Shown here piece by piece: positions 5,924 through 6,825 of a stretch of 6,825 bases of DNA. Made by a program: the position numbers and the translations under genes. Each line of letters starts with the position of its first letter. The first letter of the stretch is position 1. The DNA is taken from NCBI GenBank assembly GCA_003694975.1, contig RFJH01000054.1:1-6825 (forward strand), written 5' to 3'. Below the pieces are notes generated by a model. That model was given only the letters and a program-made list of their open reading frames with translations. It was not told where the DNA came from and did not search any database. Source of the DNA: Anaerolineae bacterium (GTDB lineage Bacteria; Chloroflexota; Anaerolineae; Anaerolineales; Villigracilaceae).

Positions 5924-5933
5924 TACGTGTCCA
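5906..5933 (-). promoter_or_regulatory. Candidate promoter of the Feo operon
   Basis: On the minus strand, TGGACA (5933-5928) matches the -35 consensus at five of six positions. After a 16-bp spacer, TAAATT (5911-5906) matches the -10 consensus at four of six. The predicted start of transcription would lie within a few bases of the repressor ATG, which agrees with the missing ribosome site. The operator half-sites cover the spacer and -10, fitting repression by occlusion. Confidence 0.4.
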
Positions 5934-5969
5934 TTCTACCCCTCCTGGAGTTCCGCGTCAAGGGGCGTC

Positions 5970-5996
5970 GGAAACTGTTGTATACTGTTGGGAAAC
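5970..5996 (+). promoter_or_regulatory. Candidate promoter region with direct repeats for the DUF2804 gene
   Basis: ACTGTTG is repeated at 5974-5980 and 5984-5990, exactly 10 bp apart, and the pair is flanked by GGAAAC at 5970-5975 and 5991-5996. TATACT at 5981-5986 is a good -10 hexamer, about 36 bp before the GTG start, but no convincing -35 precedes it. The direct repeats may bind an activator or repressor. Confidence 0.35.
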
Positions 5997-6021
5997 TCAT
6001 CTCTTATTCGGAGGAGCAACC

Positions 6022-6825
6022 GTGCAAAGGGAGATCACACACCCCGGCAAGTTGTTGAGAGATGACGGGCGATTGGCACAGATCGGATGGTCGCGTCAAC
6101 CGCTGCTGGATTGCAATCTGGAAAATGCCCGTTTCTACGCTCTGCGCCCGTTGCAGCGTTTCCGCATCAAGCGGTGGGATTACTACGCCGTGTTCACCCC
6201 ACGGCGGTTTTTCTCTGCCACCATTGCCGACCTGGGCTATGCGGGCAATGTCTTCGTCTATACGCTGGATTTCGAGACCGGCGACCTGCATGAGGAGGGC
6301 CTGGTCATCCCTTTGGGGAGAGGGGTGTTCCTGCCGCGTAACAGCACAGAGGGCGAGAGCCGTTTTGAAAATGACCGCCTCTCCCTGCGCTTTACAGTCA
6401 CGCCGGAGAGACGACACGTTTCGGTGCGCTGGCCGGACTTTCATGAGGGACGCGGCGTGCAGGCCGAAATTGCGCTGCGCTGCCCGCCGGAACACGAGTC
6501 CATCACCATCGTCATTCCCATAGGCGAGCGCCGCTTCTATTACAATCGTAAAATCAATTGTATGCCTGCGGAGGGCTTCATCCAATACGGCGACCTGCGC
6601 GAAGAATTGCATCCGCAGGATAGCCTGGGGTCGCTGGATTGGGGGCGTGGTGTGTGGAAGTACAAAAGTTTCTGGAACTGGGCCAGCGCATCGGGGTTCC
6701 TGCCGGATGGACGCACCGTAGGCCTGAATCTAGGCTGTGGCTTCGGCGACCTTTCCGCAGCCACCGAGAACGCTCTGATCCTGGACGGACGCATCCATAA
6801 ACTGGACCAGGTGCGTTTCGAGTAC
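6022..6825 (+). CDS. DUF2804-family protein, C-terminus beyond the window
   Basis: The frame runs open for 268 codons from a GTG start to the window end. GGAGGAG at 6010-6016, five bases before the GTG, fixes the start. Hallmarks of DUF2804 proteins are visible in order: an N-terminal EITHPGKLL segment, GWSRQPLLD 22-30, RFRIKRWDYY 46-55, TIADLGY 67-73, YYNRKINCM 173-181, LDWGRGVW 205-212 and GFGDLSAATEN 240-250. Family members are usually about 330-350 residues, so roughly 70-80 are missing. The family has no established function and the sequence shows no signal peptide or membrane helix. It is divergent from the Feo operon, with 128 bp between the starts, and may share control with it, but nothing else links it to iron. 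Confidence 0.88.
   Translation, partial: MQREITHPGKLLRDDGRLAQIGWSRQPLLDCNLENARFYALRPLQRFRIKRWDYYAVFTPRRFFSATIADLGYAGNVFVYTLDFETGDLHEEGLVIPLGRGVFLPRNSTEGESRFENDRLSLRFTVTPERRHVSVRWPDFHEGRGVQAEIALRCPPEHESITIVIPIGERRFYYNRKINCMPAEGFIQYGDLREELHPQDSLGSLDWGRGVWKYKSFWNWASASGFLPDGRTVGLNLGCGFGDLSAATENALILDGRIHKLDQVRFEY

Overview
The window most likely comes from a Chloroflexota (Anaerolineae-like) bacterium. This is inferred from the lipoprotein with a Cys lipobox followed by a Val/Glu/Thr/Pro-rich stalk, the G+C-rich codon use, the DtxR/FeoA-type proteins and the kinds of intergenic repeats. No rRNA or other taxonomic marker is present, so the assignment is tentative.

Layout. Positions 1-551 hold no convincing gene. 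They contain a palindrome-rich stretch, a 22-bp operator-like palindrome, a CRP-like half-site pair and a leader with overlapping hairpins. They lead into a plus-strand gene (552-1727) for an extracytoplasmic lipoprotein with eight CxxCH haem sites. An intrinsic terminator (1762-1790) separates it from a convergent four-gene minus-strand operon.

The operon reads from right to left. First is a DtxR-family metal-dependent repressor (5893-5222). Next, overlapping it by ATGA, is an unusual protein with an N-terminal membrane anchor, a degenerate DtxR-like winged-helix and metal domain, and a C-terminal FeoA domain (5225-4203). Then come a stand-alone FeoB GTPase (4181-3357) and a stand-alone FeoB permease (3197-1797). 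This is a complete ferrous-iron uptake system in which FeoA is fused to a membrane-tethered regulator paralogue and FeoB is split at its GTPase/membrane linker. Both junctions around the GTPase gene carry the same 10-bp-period tandem repeat (consensus CTGTGKTYAT on the plus strand). At one of them the repeat itself supplies the stop codon of the upstream gene and a possible start codon of the next.

Upstream of the DtxR gene is an A+T-rich divergent control region with interlocking CTAAAT/ATTTAG half-sites that overlap a plausible promoter, which suggests autoregulation by iron or manganese. On its other side a GTG-started plus-strand gene for a DUF2804-family protein runs off the end of the window.

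The genes could work together as follows: the multihaem lipoprotein moves electrons outside the membrane (possibly to Fe(III)), the FeoB halves import Fe(II), and two DtxR-type sensors, one soluble and one membrane-bound next to the transporter, report metal status. The link between cytochrome and Feo is inference from adjacency only.
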